A DNA stretch of 61,707 bases from Lachnospiraceae bacterium (GTDB lineage: Bacteria; Bacillota; Clostridia; Lachnospirales; Lachnospiraceae). The notes beneath the pieces were generated by a model. It was not told the origin of the DNA. It saw only the letters and a program-made list of their open reading frames with translations, and ran no database searches. Of the stretch, positions 16,689 through 25,181 are shown in pieces; positions within the stretch are counted from its first letter, which is position 1; each line of letters starts with the position of its first letter. The DNA lies in NCBI GenBank assembly GCA_003507655.1, contig DNUZ01000009.1, positions 39,832-101,538 on the forward strand, read 5' to 3'. The position numbers and the translations under genes were made by a program.

Positions 16689-18749
16689 TTACATTTCATC
16701 GAGTGGCTGATTTAATGCCTCACTTCCCGGCACTACAAATCTTCCATCCCGAATAATGTCCTCTGTGCTTCCATCGGCACGGATCACGGTGATCGCACCT
16801 AATTCATCATACGGGATCGTAATATCCGTATGACAGTTCAGATATGCTTTACTCATATCCTCTTTTCGCTGCAGGGAAACCTCATTATCTCTTGCAACAA
16901 TCTCTTTTCCATCCGGATTAAAGACTGCATTGTCCTCCGCATGGGAATAACAGGTATCGCCTACCGCAAAATGAGGTCCTGTCTTTTCTGCGATCAAAAT
17001 CGGCAGTTTTGCAGCTATATCGTACTTTCTCGCCATACAGTATGCTGTGGTGTTTGTACCAATCGCAAACTCTCCCATTGGAAGCGTATCATGGTGCTTC
17101 AATACATTTTCATGAATATATTTGCGGTTTTCCTCTTCGTTCTCGAAATTCTTACAGGTATAATTCACAATCCTTCCGTCAGAAAAATCCATCTCTAAAT
17201 CCAAAAAGTTAAGCTCGTTTAAATACACCTGTGAAACATGCAGTTTTCCGTTGGTACCTTTTAAGACCGGGGAGGTAAAGACTTCCCCTACCGGAATGTT
17301 GACATCTGCCACACAGTTTTCAAAAATCGTCTGCTTATCCGGATCTTGCAATTTATAAAGTTCTACAGTCAGATCTGTTTTATTCTGACCTCTTCCTTTG
17401 ATATGCACCCGCTCACCGGTATCTAACACATCAATGATCTTTTGCTGTATCGACTGATAGAGTTTGTAATCTAAAGTATTGATCTTTACGGTCTCATCAA
17501 AGATCTCACGGAACTGCTCTCCGATCGTCGGGATCGGATATGCGATGATCGTAAAACTCCGTTCATCGCCTTTGATATACTCGTTTGTGATCTGTCCTGC
17601 CATGCTCATATAATAGACATTCAACTGCTGCTGTTTTTCATTATAATGTGCATTTTCCGGCTTGCTCACCGGCTCAAACGGCTCTTCTCCAAAGATCTCG
17701 ATCACCGCCGGACCTGCATGGACTCCTGCTAATTCTTTACGGCTTTCAAAGGAGCTTCTAAGCACTTCTAAACGACGCTCTACGAATGCTTTGTCAAAAT
17801 AGTATGCCTTATCGTCCTTGTGGTCATACTCATACTGTTTGTTGACTGCCTTTACATAAGCATTGCGTTTTCCATGTCCGCGGTTAAACAATGATAACAC
17901 CGGATCTCTTGAAATGGTCGGCTGTAACCCCATTTTTTCAAAATTTTTCACTGCTGCCCGTACCATGCGTTCAAATCCGATCGGATAATGGATCTGCACG
18001 GTTTTCTTTTTAGACAGATCTACACCGAGATTTACAAAACCGAGCCTGTAACCCTCGGTATAGGTGTCTGCCATGGACTGTATTTTTTCTTCCTCCATAC
18101 TGTTCAGAAAACGTGCGATCTCCAGTTCGCAATCACTGATATACTCGCCATAACGATAGAGATAACGGGTATCGGACAGATCCGCATGCATCACGATATC
18201 CGTAAAAAAGTCCAGTGACGGATCTATCATCTCTAAAATATTACGTTCCACCATTGTTTCACTGTAATCATGGTAGAAATAGTAAATAGTCTGCATCACT
18301 TCTCTTTTATCCACTACTTCATCCTGTGCTGCCGCAAAGATTCCATAGACCTCTACAAACAGCTCGCCGAAAATCGTAATGTCCTCTGCTCTTCCCTCAT
18401 AGGCATAGCCAATGCAGGCACGAAGTTCTGTATAGAGAAAACTTAAGACTCCGCCAAATTCCTCTCCCAGCTTTTCCACTGCATAGGAAGGGTTAGCGTA
18501 ACTGGTGTCATAATTTTTTCCTAAAATATCCTGATAAAACTCTTGGTTTCTCTTTTTTGCCTCTTCCTCTGACTCTGCATCTAACAGTCCCTGCTGCTTT
18601 TTTTGCAGTGTTTCATCTACTTTTTCTAAAAATAATGCTGTCTTTTGAAAATACTCCTGATAGCGGGCAGGTACGCTCTCTTCTTTTGCAATCTCCCGGA
18701 TGCGTCCCGTCACTAATTCATATCGTTCTTTTTGTAATTCCTGATCCAT
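16689..18749 (-). CDS. M29-type (thermophilic) metallo-aminopeptidase, N-terminally extended
   Basis: 686 residues. The C-terminal ~370 carry the M29 fold: the segment RVHIKGRGQNKTDL, VNIPVGEVFTSPV (metal-ligand Glu), a second Glu-bearing MGEFAIGTN, and GPHFAVGDTCYSH then DNAVFNPDGK with His/Asp ligands. M29 enzymes are two-metal exopeptidases of about 400 residues, so the ~300-residue helical N-terminal extension (acidic, Tyr-rich) is notable and may control access or oligomerisation. No signal peptide, so cytosolic peptide turnover is expected. It lies between purE and the HD phosphohydrolase on one strand and may share their transcript. Confidence 0.85.
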   Translation of the reverse strand: MDQELQKERYELVTGRIREIAKEESVPARYQEYFQKTALFLEKVDETLQKKQQGLLDAESEEEAKKRNQEFYQDILGKNYDTSYANPSYAVEKLGEEFGGVLSFLYTELRACIGYAYEGRAEDITIFGELFVEVYGIFAAAQDEVVDKREVMQTIYYFYHDYSETMVERNILEMIDPSLDFFTDIVMHADLSDTRYLYRYGEYISDCELEIARFLNSMEEEKIQSMADTYTEGYRLGFVNLGVDLSKKKTVQIHYPIGFERMVRAAVKNFEKMGLQPTISRDPVLSLFNRGHGKRNAYVKAVNKQYEYDHKDDKAYYFDKAFVERRLEVLRSSFESRKELAGVHAGPAVIEIFGEEPFEPVSKPENAHYNEKQQQLNVYYMSMAGQITNEYIKGDERSFTIIAYPIPTIGEQFREIFDETVKINTLDYKLYQSIQQKIIDVLDTGERVHIKGRGQNKTDLTVELYKLQDPDKQTIFENCVADVNIPVGEVFTSPVLKGTNGKLHVSQVYLNELNFLDLEMDFSDGRIVNYTCKNFENEEENRKYIHENVLKHHDTLPMGEFAIGTNTTAYCMARKYDIAAKLPILIAEKTGPHFAVGDTCYSHAEDNAVFNPDGKEIVARDNEVSLQRKEDMSKAYLNCHTDITIPYDELGAITVIRADGSTEDIIRDGRFVVPGSEALNQPLDEM

Positions 18750-18769
18750 ATATCTTCCTACATATCTCC

Positions 18770-19366
18770 TTACATATCATCTATGATATTGCCTTTTTTT
18801 ATATTCTGTTCAATAATTTCCTTCTGATACTCCCAGATTGCCTCGGAGCCCTCATGTGTTCTCGCATTCCTTTTCATGATCTGGGATTTTTTCACGCCGT
18901 GCTCTCTCCATGATTTTCCTTCGGATGCATCATTTAAAAGCATTGGCTGTGCATTGTCAAGCACATGGGCAAATTTTGCCTCCGGCGTCCTGCTCTCTTC
19001 AAATTCTTCCCAAAGGTTCCGGTATTCTTTTGCCATATCTTCCGGGAGTATCGGAAATATCCGGTCTGCCGCCTTTTGCTCCCGCTCTTTTTTCGTCTGG
19101 TTGCCTGCCGCATCATATGCATAAGTGTCACCGGCATCAATCTCTATGGCATCGTGTAACAATACCATTTTCATTGTTTTTAACACATCGATCGGCTCAT
19201 TGGAATATTCCGCAAGGATGCCGCACATCAAAGCCAGATGCCAGGAATGTTCCGCATCATTTTCCTTACGCTCTCCATTTGCAAGATATGTCTGTCTCAT
19301 GATGGATTTCATTTTATCCATCTCTAAAATGAAATCCATCTGCTTTTTCAGCCGTTCGTTATCCAT
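18770..19366 (-). CDS. HD-domain phosphohydrolase (YfbR-like)
   Basis: 198 residues of a soluble HD-family hydrolase. Metal-binding residues: H in ENDAEHSWHLALMCG (~residue 43), HD in MVLLHDAIEIDAGDTYAYD (~73-74), and D in FAHVLDNAQPML (~135). The layout resembles bacterial YfbR-like 5'-deoxynucleotidases and eukaryotic HDDC2 proteins, which remove phosphate from dNMPs. Substrate is inferred. Located 20 bases upstream of the aminopeptidase gene and 13 downstream of a small membrane protein, on the same strand as the pyr operon. Confidence 0.82.
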   Translation of the reverse strand: MDNERLKKQMDFILEMDKMKSIMRQTYLANGERKENDAEHSWHLALMCGILAEYSNEPIDVLKTMKMVLLHDAIEIDAGDTYAYDAAGNQTKKEREQKAADRIFPILPEDMAKEYRNLWEEFEESRTPEAKFAHVLDNAQPMLLNDASEGKSWREHGVKKSQIMKRNARTHEGSEAIWEYQKEIIEQNIKKGNIIDDM

Positions 19367-19379
19367 TTCGTCTTCTCCT

Positions 19380-19709
19380 TTATAACAAAATTCCTAACAT
19401 GTAAAGTGCTAACCACAGCACTGTCGCAACCGCCGACAATCCGACTGCCGTATATGGAATGGAGCGGAAGGTGTCTTTTTCCTGCACTGCCTGTACGGCC
19501 TCTATAAAAGATGCAACACCGACAAACAGTGCAACAACACCTGCACTTCCTAAAAATGCACCACCGTTTCCTGCACTTGTGACTGCCTGTATCAGCATTC
19601 CTGCTAATATGAGCAGGGAGATCACTGCTCCGACACAGGCGATCATACCGCGAACGGATTTTTTCTTCTCTGTAAATTTATAACTTCTGTTATTCTTCTT
19701 TTTTCTCAT
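19380..19709 (-). CDS. Small membrane protein, DUF6142-like
   Basis: 109 residues: a basic N-terminus (RKKKNNRSYKFTEKKKS) then three hydrophobic helices (~22-42, 50-70, 85-107) with a conserved-looking Gly-rich turn GGAFLGSAGV. It resembles a small family in Lachnospiraceae that I believe is DUF6142; no function is known. It overlaps the vanZ stop by 20 bases, so the two are probably translated together. Confidence 0.65.
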   Translation of the reverse strand: MRKKKNNRSYKFTEKKKSVRGMIACVGAVISLLILAGMLIQAVTSAGNGGAFLGSAGVVALFVGVASFIEAVQAVQEKDTFRSIPYTAVGLSAVATVLWLALYMLGILL

Positions 19710-20151
19710 TTCTTCTCTTCTTCCACTTCCTTACAACCCAAAAACAAAGATAACCGAGACTTCCTCCCAGCGTATTTAAAATCATATCATCCACATCGAA
19801 ACTGCCCACCTTAGACACCAGCTGTATACACTCGATCAAAAGACTGAACTCAAAGCTGATGAGTGTCACATATGCAAAACTCCTGTTTTTCTGACTAAGG
19901 AATGGCAGAAAAAAGCCAAACGGAAGAAACGCCGCGATATTTCCGAGCAGATTTACTACTACTGCTGTCATTCCCAGCTTCTTCCGATAGATGATAAAAC
20001 GCTTGATTTCCAAAAATGGAACCAGATTGTAATGATAGGTTCTGGTCAGATTGGTTCTTCCCATGATTTCCGCAAAAAACAGGAAGTAACTCAAAAGCAG
20101 CAGATATCCTCCGAACAGAATCCATCTAAAACATAATTTCTTTTTTGTCAT
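19690..20151 (-). CDS. VanZ-like membrane protein
   Basis: 153 residues with four predicted membrane helices. Family marks are YNLVPFLEIKRF after helix 1 (~45), NLLGNIAAFLPFGFFLP (~70-86), SLLIECIQL (~115) and DVDDMILNTLGGSLGY (~125-140), the last being the typical acidic VanZ motif. VanZ itself gives low teicoplanin resistance in enterococci; most relatives are of unknown role in the envelope. The gene start overlaps a 50-codon gene upstream by 26 bases and its end overlaps the DUF6142-like gene. Confidence 0.85.
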   Translation of the reverse strand: MTKKKLCFRWILFGGYLLLLSYFLFFAEIMGRTNLTRTYHYNLVPFLEIKRFIIYRKKLGMTAVVVNLLGNIAAFLPFGFFLPFLSQKNRSFAYVTLISFEFSLLIECIQLVSKVGSFDVDDMILNTLGGSLGYLCFWVVRKWKKRRNEKKEE

Positions 20152-20278
20152 GTAACAAACGTGCCCCGCTTACCACTGCAATAATACCGCAGACTAAGCC
20201 TGCCACCATCATAATGATCCCAACGGTCAGTGCTCCTGCTCCACTACGGCTCATTGTCTTATATGCTTTTTCGTTCAT
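20126..20278 (-). CDS. 50-residue single-pass membrane peptide
   Basis: A short gene between pyrE and vanZ: MNEKAYKTMSRSG, then one hydrophobic segment (~15-40: ALTVGIIMMVAGLVCGIIAV) and a charged tail ending KKEIMF. The ATG at 20278 has GGAGGA at the right distance (an ATG two codons earlier touches the ribosome site). The gene overlaps the vanZ start by 26 bases in another frame, so the reading context is that of a translationally coupled gene. I know of no named family; its role is open. Confidence 0.65.
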   Translation of the reverse strand: MNEKAYKTMSRSGAGALTVGIIMMVAGLVCGIIAVVSGARLLHDKKEIMF

Positions 20279-20292
20279 AATCATTCCTCCAA

Positions 20293-20967
20293 TTATTTTA
20301 CACCATACTCCTGATAGTATTGGTCAATTGCTGTTTTTAATGTATCGTCAATGACAATTTTTCCCTGACATGGGCGATTATGGAGATGTTCTACCACATC
20401 TGCCATTGTTACAATCGCATTGGTTTCAAATCCATAGGTTTCTTTGATCTCTTCTAAAGCGGATTTATCACCCTTGCCCCGCTCCATGCGGTTCAAAGAT
20501 ACCATAAGTCCTACGATCTCTACCTTTCCCTGTGCCCGGATGATCGGAAATGTCTCTTCAATGGATTTCCCGGATGTTGTCACATCTTCAATGATCACCA
20601 CTTTATCGCCATCCTGAATTTTACTTCCAAGCAGGATTCCTGTATCTCCATGGTCTTTTACTTCCTTACGGTTTGAACAATAGCGGATATCTTTTCCATA
20701 TAATTCACTGTATGCCATCGTTGTCGCAACACTTAACGGGATTCCCTTATATGCCGGACCGAATAACACATCAAAGTCATCTCCGTAATGCTCATGAATT
20801 GCCTTTGCATAGTATTCACCGAGTCTGCGAAGCTGGCTGCCTGTCACATAAGCTCCTGCATTCATAAAAAACGGGGATTTTCTTCCGCTCTTTAATGTGA
20901 ACTCACCAAACTTTAAGACATCACTCTCTACCATGAATTCGATAAATTCCTGTTTGTATTGTTCCAT
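20293..20967 (-). CDS. pyrE: Orotate phosphoribosyltransferase
   Basis: Converts orotate and PRPP to OMP, step five of pyrimidine synthesis. 224 residues, typical length. The PRPP-binding motif is VVIIEDVTTSGKS (~120-133); the N-terminal FTLKSGRKSPFFMNAG and GPAYKGIPL segments bind orotate and PRPP. Last pyr gene of the run, 48 bases after pyrD. Confidence 0.97.
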   Translation of the reverse strand: MEQYKQEFIEFMVESDVLKFGEFTLKSGRKSPFFMNAGAYVTGSQLRRLGEYYAKAIHEHYGDDFDVLFGPAYKGIPLSVATTMAYSELYGKDIRYCSNRKEVKDHGDTGILLGSKIQDGDKVVIIEDVTTSGKSIEETFPIIRAQGKVEIVGLMVSLNRMERGKGDKSALEEIKETYGFETNAIVTMADVVEHLHNRPCQGKIVIDDTLKTAIDQYYQEYGVK

Positions 20968-21015
20968 TCTGTTCTAAACCTCCATGATTTTAAGGCTCCC
21001 GCCTGATTTTATTTT

Positions 21016-21921
21016 CTACTCCGATACTGCTCCGATCAATTCCCGGATATCGGAAATCTCATATTCTGCCATGTAGCTTCGGATTCCTTCTAAGATTTCC
21101 ATGGTTGCCCGTGGATTCTGAAAATTCGCTGTTCCCACAGCTACCGCAGTTGCTCCTGCAAGCATCATTTCAATCGCATCCTCTGCCGTATGCACACCAC
21201 CCATTCCGATGATCGGAAGGTTGACTGCCTGTGCCACCTGATAGACCATGCGTACTGCGATCGGATGAACCGCAGGACCTGACATGCCTCCGGTCTTATT
21301 TGCCAGTGCAAATTTTCGGTTGCGAATGTTGATCTTCATTCCTGTTAATGTATTGATCAGGGACAACACATCTGCACCGCCGGCTTCTGCCGCTTTTGCC
21401 ATCTCTGTGATGTCCGTCACATTCGGGCTGAGTTTCATGATCACCGGCTGTTTTGCATGCTTTTTGATCTCTTTTGTAATTGCTTCTACCGCCTTTGGGT
21501 CCTGACCAAAAGCAATCCCGCCTTCTTTGACATTCGGGCAGGAGATATTGATTTCTAACATATCCACCGGCTGGTCGGATAAACGTTCTACAACTTCGCA
21601 GTAATCCTCGGTAGTTCTTCCGCATACATTGACGATGATCTTTGTATCAAACTGCGTTAAAAACGGGATATCTCTTTCCACAAAAAGGTCAATGCCCGGA
21701 TTCTGCAATCCGATAGCATTGAGCATTCCGCCATAGACTTCCGCCACCCGTGGAGTTGGATTTCCTTCCCACGGAACATTCGCAACGCCTTTCGTTACGA
21801 CTGCTCCTAACCGGTTCAGATCCACAAATTCCGAATATTCCTCACCGGAGCCAAAGGTACCTGAAGCTGTCATGATCGGATTATTTAAGGTAACTCCTGC
21901 TAAATCTACTTTCAGATTCAT
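21016..21921 (-). CDS. pyrD: Dihydroorotate dehydrogenase, class 1B catalytic subunit
   Basis: 301 residues, FMN-dependent. The active-site base is Cys in ISCPNVKEGG (~130), as in class 1B enzymes that use PyrK and NAD; the FMN-phosphate region GMGGVHTAEDAIEMMLAGA (~243-261) is intact. It overlaps the pyrK stop/start by one base, fitting the heterotetramer PyrD2-PyrK2. The Cys and the adjacent pyrK exclude the quinone-linked class 2 enzyme. Confidence 0.97.
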   Translation of the reverse strand: MNLKVDLAGVTLNNPIMTASGTFGSGEEYSEFVDLNRLGAVVTKGVANVPWEGNPTPRVAEVYGGMLNAIGLQNPGIDLFVERDIPFLTQFDTKIIVNVCGRTTEDYCEVVERLSDQPVDMLEINISCPNVKEGGIAFGQDPKAVEAITKEIKKHAKQPVIMKLSPNVTDITEMAKAAEAGGADVLSLINTLTGMKINIRNRKFALANKTGGMSGPAVHPIAVRMVYQVAQAVNLPIIGMGGVHTAEDAIEMMLAGATAVAVGTANFQNPRATMEILEGIRSYMAEYEISDIRELIGAVSE

Positions 21922-22688
21922 TACAACTCCACCTCCTCAGCTAAAAATACCGGACCTTCTTTACAAATACGTTTATTATGCACATTCGTATGGCTGTCCT
22001 TATGTCTGGACTTGCATACACAGGCAAGACATGCTCCGATTCCGCATGCCATCCGCTCTTCCATCGAAATCCAGCACTCAATTCCAGCTTCTTTTGCATA
22101 CTCCTTGACTGCCTTTAACATTGGAGTCGGTCCACAGGCATAGATGATATCTGCCTCAAGTTCGTTGACACGGATTGCATCTAAAACGGTTCCTTTTGTT
22201 CCCATGCTTCCATCTTCGGTTGCGAGATAGATTTCTCCTGCTTTTTCAAATTCCTCTGTTAAAAAAAGTTCGTCCCGATATCCTAACACAATCTGCTTTT
22301 CACATTCCAGTTCCTTTGCTAATTCTAACATTGGCGGAATTCCGATTCCCCCTCCTATCAGAATTGCTTTTTTGGATTTTTTCGGAAAACCGTTCCCTAA
22401 CGGTCCTAAAATATCTAAAATCATTCCCGCTCTCATACCGGAAAACTCTTCTGTTCCCTTGCCTGCCACACGGTAGACAATTCTCAACGCCCCATCTTTT
22501 TTGTCTATTTCACAAATACTGATCGGTCTTGGCAGCATTCTGCTTCCGTCCTTACAATAGACTGAAATAAACTGTCCTGCTTTTGCATTTTTTGCAATCT
22601 CATCCGTCTTTAACCACATGCTGAATATTCCGTCTGCGATCTCCTCCTGACGGATCACGATTGCCTCTTCCCTGCTCTTTTCTGACAT
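21921..22688 (-). CDS. pyrK: Dihydroorotate dehydrogenase electron-transfer subunit
   Basis: 255 residues: FAD-binding half (about 1-105, RPISICEID), NAD-binding half (ILIGGGIGIPPMLELAKEL, ~110) and a C-terminal 2Fe-2S site formed by Cys in ERMACGIGACLACVCK and KRICKEGPVF (~220-245). It moves electrons from PyrD's FMN to NAD. Located between pyrF and pyrD in the operon, 10 bases after pyrF. Confidence 0.96.
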   Translation of the reverse strand: MSEKSREEAIVIRQEEIADGIFSMWLKTDEIAKNAKAGQFISVYCKDGSRMLPRPISICEIDKKDGALRIVYRVAGKGTEEFSGMRAGMILDILGPLGNGFPKKSKKAILIGGGIGIPPMLELAKELECEKQIVLGYRDELFLTEEFEKAGEIYLATEDGSMGTKGTVLDAIRVNELEADIIYACGPTPMLKAVKEYAKEAGIECWISMEERMACGIGACLACVCKSRHKDSHTNVHNKRICKEGPVFLAEEVEL

Positions 22689-22698
22689 GTCCTTCTCC

Positions 22699-23628
22699 TT
22701 ATTTTGCTCTCTCCAAAGCTGTACTGATGTCTTCCACCATATCGATCACGGCCGCTCTGGATGCTTCCGCAAAATGCTCAGCTCCAAATTTTGCATATTT
22801 TTCCTGCTTATACGCCGCAATGATACCTCTGGAAGAATTTACAATGGCTCCTAAACCATCCTCGTTAAAGAAGTGTACCAGATCTGCTCCTTTTCCTCCC
22901 TGTGCTCCATAGCCCGGTACTAAAATATAGCTCTTTGGCATTACTTTTCTTAAGACTTTTCCCATTTCCGGATAAGTTGCCCCCACAACTGCTCCGATGT
23001 AACTATAGGAATCTCCCATGTGGTCTGCACCCCACTCGGCAACTTTTTCCCCTACCCACTCATAGAGTGGTCTGCCGTCGATGATGCGGTCCTGGAATTC
23101 CCCACTGGATGGGTTTGATGTCTTAACAAGGATGAACAATCCCTTTTTTTCTTCCTTACATATATCTACAAACGGTTTGATCCCATCTGTTCCCAGATAT
23201 GGATTGACCGTTGCAAAATCTTCATTAAATGCCTGACAGATGGTATTTCCTACCTGTACTTTTCCCAGATGTCCGACTGCATAGGCTGCAGAGGTAGAAC
23301 CGATATCTCCTCTCTTGACATCTCCGATTACGACCAGACCTTTTTCGTGACAGTAATCTACGGTTTTTTGGAATGCTTTCAGTCCTTCTACACCAAACTG
23401 CTCATACATGGCAATCTGCGGCTTTACTGCCGGGATCAGGTCATAGGTCGCATCTACGATCTCTTTATTGAACTGCCAGATCGCATCTGCTGCTCCTTCT
23501 AAGGTCTCTCCGTATTCTGCAAATGATTTCTTCTGTATATGTTCCGGCACATAGTTTAACATCGGATCTAATCCTACAACGATTGGTGCATTGGTTTTTT
23601 GAATGTTACTGATTAGTTTGTTGATCAT
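22699..23628 (-). CDS. pyrF: Orotidine-5'-phosphate decarboxylase, long type
   Basis: 309 residues, the longer form of OMP decarboxylase common in Clostridia and actinobacteria. The catalytic Lys/Asp array is VIGDVKRGDIGSTSAAYA (~94-111); VGLDPMLNYVP at the N-terminus and VPGYGAQGGKGADL near the C-terminus are the phosphate-binding parts. It overlaps the pyrC stop by 4 bases. Confidence 0.96.
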   Translation of the reverse strand: MINKLISNIQKTNAPIVVGLDPMLNYVPEHIQKKSFAEYGETLEGAADAIWQFNKEIVDATYDLIPAVKPQIAMYEQFGVEGLKAFQKTVDYCHEKGLVVIGDVKRGDIGSTSAAYAVGHLGKVQVGNTICQAFNEDFATVNPYLGTDGIKPFVDICKEEKKGLFILVKTSNPSSGEFQDRIIDGRPLYEWVGEKVAEWGADHMGDSYSYIGAVVGATYPEMGKVLRKVMPKSYILVPGYGAQGGKGADLVHFFNEDGLGAIVNSSRGIIAAYKQEKYAKFGAEHFAEASRAAVIDMVEDISTALERAK

Positions 23629-24920
23629 GCTTTTTCTCCTGTCATTTCTTTTTCATATATCATCTTACCGCCACAAATGGTATACTCTACCTCACCGGTT
23701 ACGGTACGTCCATCAAATGGTGTATTTCTTCCTTTGGATGCAAAATTATTTTTATCGATCTGATATGTTTTTTTCGGATTAAAGATTACAATATCCGCAT
23801 CTTTTCCAACTTCTAAGCTGCCTCTGTCACTTCCAATGACTTTTGCCGGATTGTAACTCATCTTTTCCGCCATCTGCATTGGTGTCAGATATCCCTTTAA
23901 TACCAGCTCACTGTAAGTCAGCGCCGCTACGGTTTCGATGCCCACGATCCCAAACGGTGCTTTTTGCATGCTCTGGTTTTTATCCTGTTGTGTATGAGGA
24001 GCATGGTCTGTTGCAATGACATCCATGATATCTTCTTTTAATCCCTGTCTTAATGCCTCCACATCCGCTTTGGTACGAAGTGGCGGGTTCATTTTATAAT
24101 TGGTATCATACGGTACCATATCCTCGGTAGACAATGTAAAATGGTGTGGGCAGACCTCTGCCGTCACAGGAAGTCCATCTGCCTTTGCCTGTTTTACCAT
24201 GGTAACGCTGTCCTTTGTGGAACAGTGACAAAGATGCAGTCTTGCACCTGTCTCTTTTGCTAAAATAATATCTCTCGCAATAATCACGTCCTCTACGGAA
24301 TTGGTAATCCCTGCAAGTCCCTGTTTTTGGGTAATCTCATCTGCGTTTACCACTCCGCCCTGAACTAAATGAATATCTTCGCAGTGTGCTAACACAGGAA
24401 TCTTACACTCTGCTGCAATCTTCATTGCTTCTCTATATAAATCGGTACGCATGACCGATTTGCCGTCTTCACTGATCGCCGGGCTGCCTGCCTGAACCAT
24501 GCCTTTGATATCCGCAAGTTTCTCTCCCTGCTGCCCTTTTGTGACTGCTCCAACCTGTAAGACTCTGGTCAGTCCCTCACTCTCTGCTTTTTTATGCACA
24601 TATGACACCACGTCCGCATTATCTACGACCGGCTTTGTGTTTGGCATTGCTAAGATCGTCGTATAACCGCCCTTTGCCGCTGCCCGCACTCCGCTTGCAA
24701 TCGTTTCTTTTTCTTCGTATCCCGGATCTCTTAAATGCACATGCAGATCAATAAATCCCGGCATGACATAACTGCCTGCCGCATCTATGACACGCTCTGC
24801 TTTACATTTTAATTTTTTCCCTCTTTTTGTAATCTTTCCATCTTCAATAAAAATATCTATTTCCTCGTCTGTTTCCGTTGCAGGGTCTAAGACATGCCCA
24901 TTTTTAATAAGAAGTGTCAT
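23625..24920 (-). CDS. pyrC: Dihydroorotase, type I
   Basis: 431 residues, zinc amidohydrolase that closes carbamoyl-aspartate to dihydroorotate. Metal ligands: HVHLRDPGYEEKE (~59-71), the bridging region around GKSVMRTD, His in LAHCEDIHL (~180) and HLCHCSTKDS (~232), and Asp in VIATDHAPHT (~305). It leads the pyr operon; pyrB, pyrI and carA/B are not in the window. Confidence 0.97.
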   Translation of the reverse strand: MTLLIKNGHVLDPATETDEEIDIFIEDGKITKRGKKLKCKAERVIDAAGSYVMPGFIDLHVHLRDPGYEEKETIASGVRAAAKGGYTTILAMPNTKPVVDNADVVSYVHKKAESEGLTRVLQVGAVTKGQQGEKLADIKGMVQAGSPAISEDGKSVMRTDLYREAMKIAAECKIPVLAHCEDIHLVQGGVVNADEITQKQGLAGITNSVEDVIIARDIILAKETGARLHLCHCSTKDSVTMVKQAKADGLPVTAEVCPHHFTLSTEDMVPYDTNYKMNPPLRTKADVEALRQGLKEDIMDVIATDHAPHTQQDKNQSMQKAPFGIVGIETVAALTYSELVLKGYLTPMQMAEKMSYNPAKVIGSDRGSLEVGKDADIVIFNPKKTYQIDKNNFASKGRNTPFDGRTVTGEVEYTICGGKMIYEKEMTGEKA

Positions 24921-24985
24921 TTCCTCTCCTCACTTTGCTTTACTAGTCTGTCTGCTTGCACTTTTTGTATTGTAAGCTCTCACTC

Positions 24986-25014
24986 ATTGTATCATGTGAC
25001 AGGATGTATCGCAA
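24986..25014 (-). promoter_or_regulatory. Promoter of the pyrCFKDE operon
   Basis: TTGCGA (25009-25014), 17 bases, TACAAT (24986-24991). The leader to pyrC is only about 60 bases and I found no PyrR binding loop or attenuator in it. A hairpin with GTGGATTT/AAATCCAC arms lies just upstream (~25024-25062). Confidence 0.6.
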
Positions 25015-25082
25015 CCGTGATTGTGGATTTCGCCGGTGCGAATTTTCTTTTAAAATCCACTCGAATGTTCTAAAACACATAG

Positions 25083-25119
25083 AAAAACAGCACCTCTCTA
25101 TTTTTAGAAATGTACTGTT
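25083..25119 (-). terminator. Terminator of the MacB-like ABC operon
   Basis: Stem AACAGTACATTTCT / AGAGAGGTGCTGTT (G-U pairs allowed, 25086-25119) followed on the minus strand by TTTTTCT, about 65 bases beyond the permease stop. Confidence 0.75.
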
Positions 25120-25181
25120 CTTCTGAAGATTCTGATCGAATCCTTTTATATCTTTCTCTTTTATTTCTTCGTTCCCTATCC

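Noticed and set aside
24921..25080. PyrR attenuator in front of pyrC
   Set aside because: Only ~60 bases separate the promoter from pyrC, with no antiterminator, terminator or PyrR loop. The hairpin at 25083-25119 belongs to the ABC operon.
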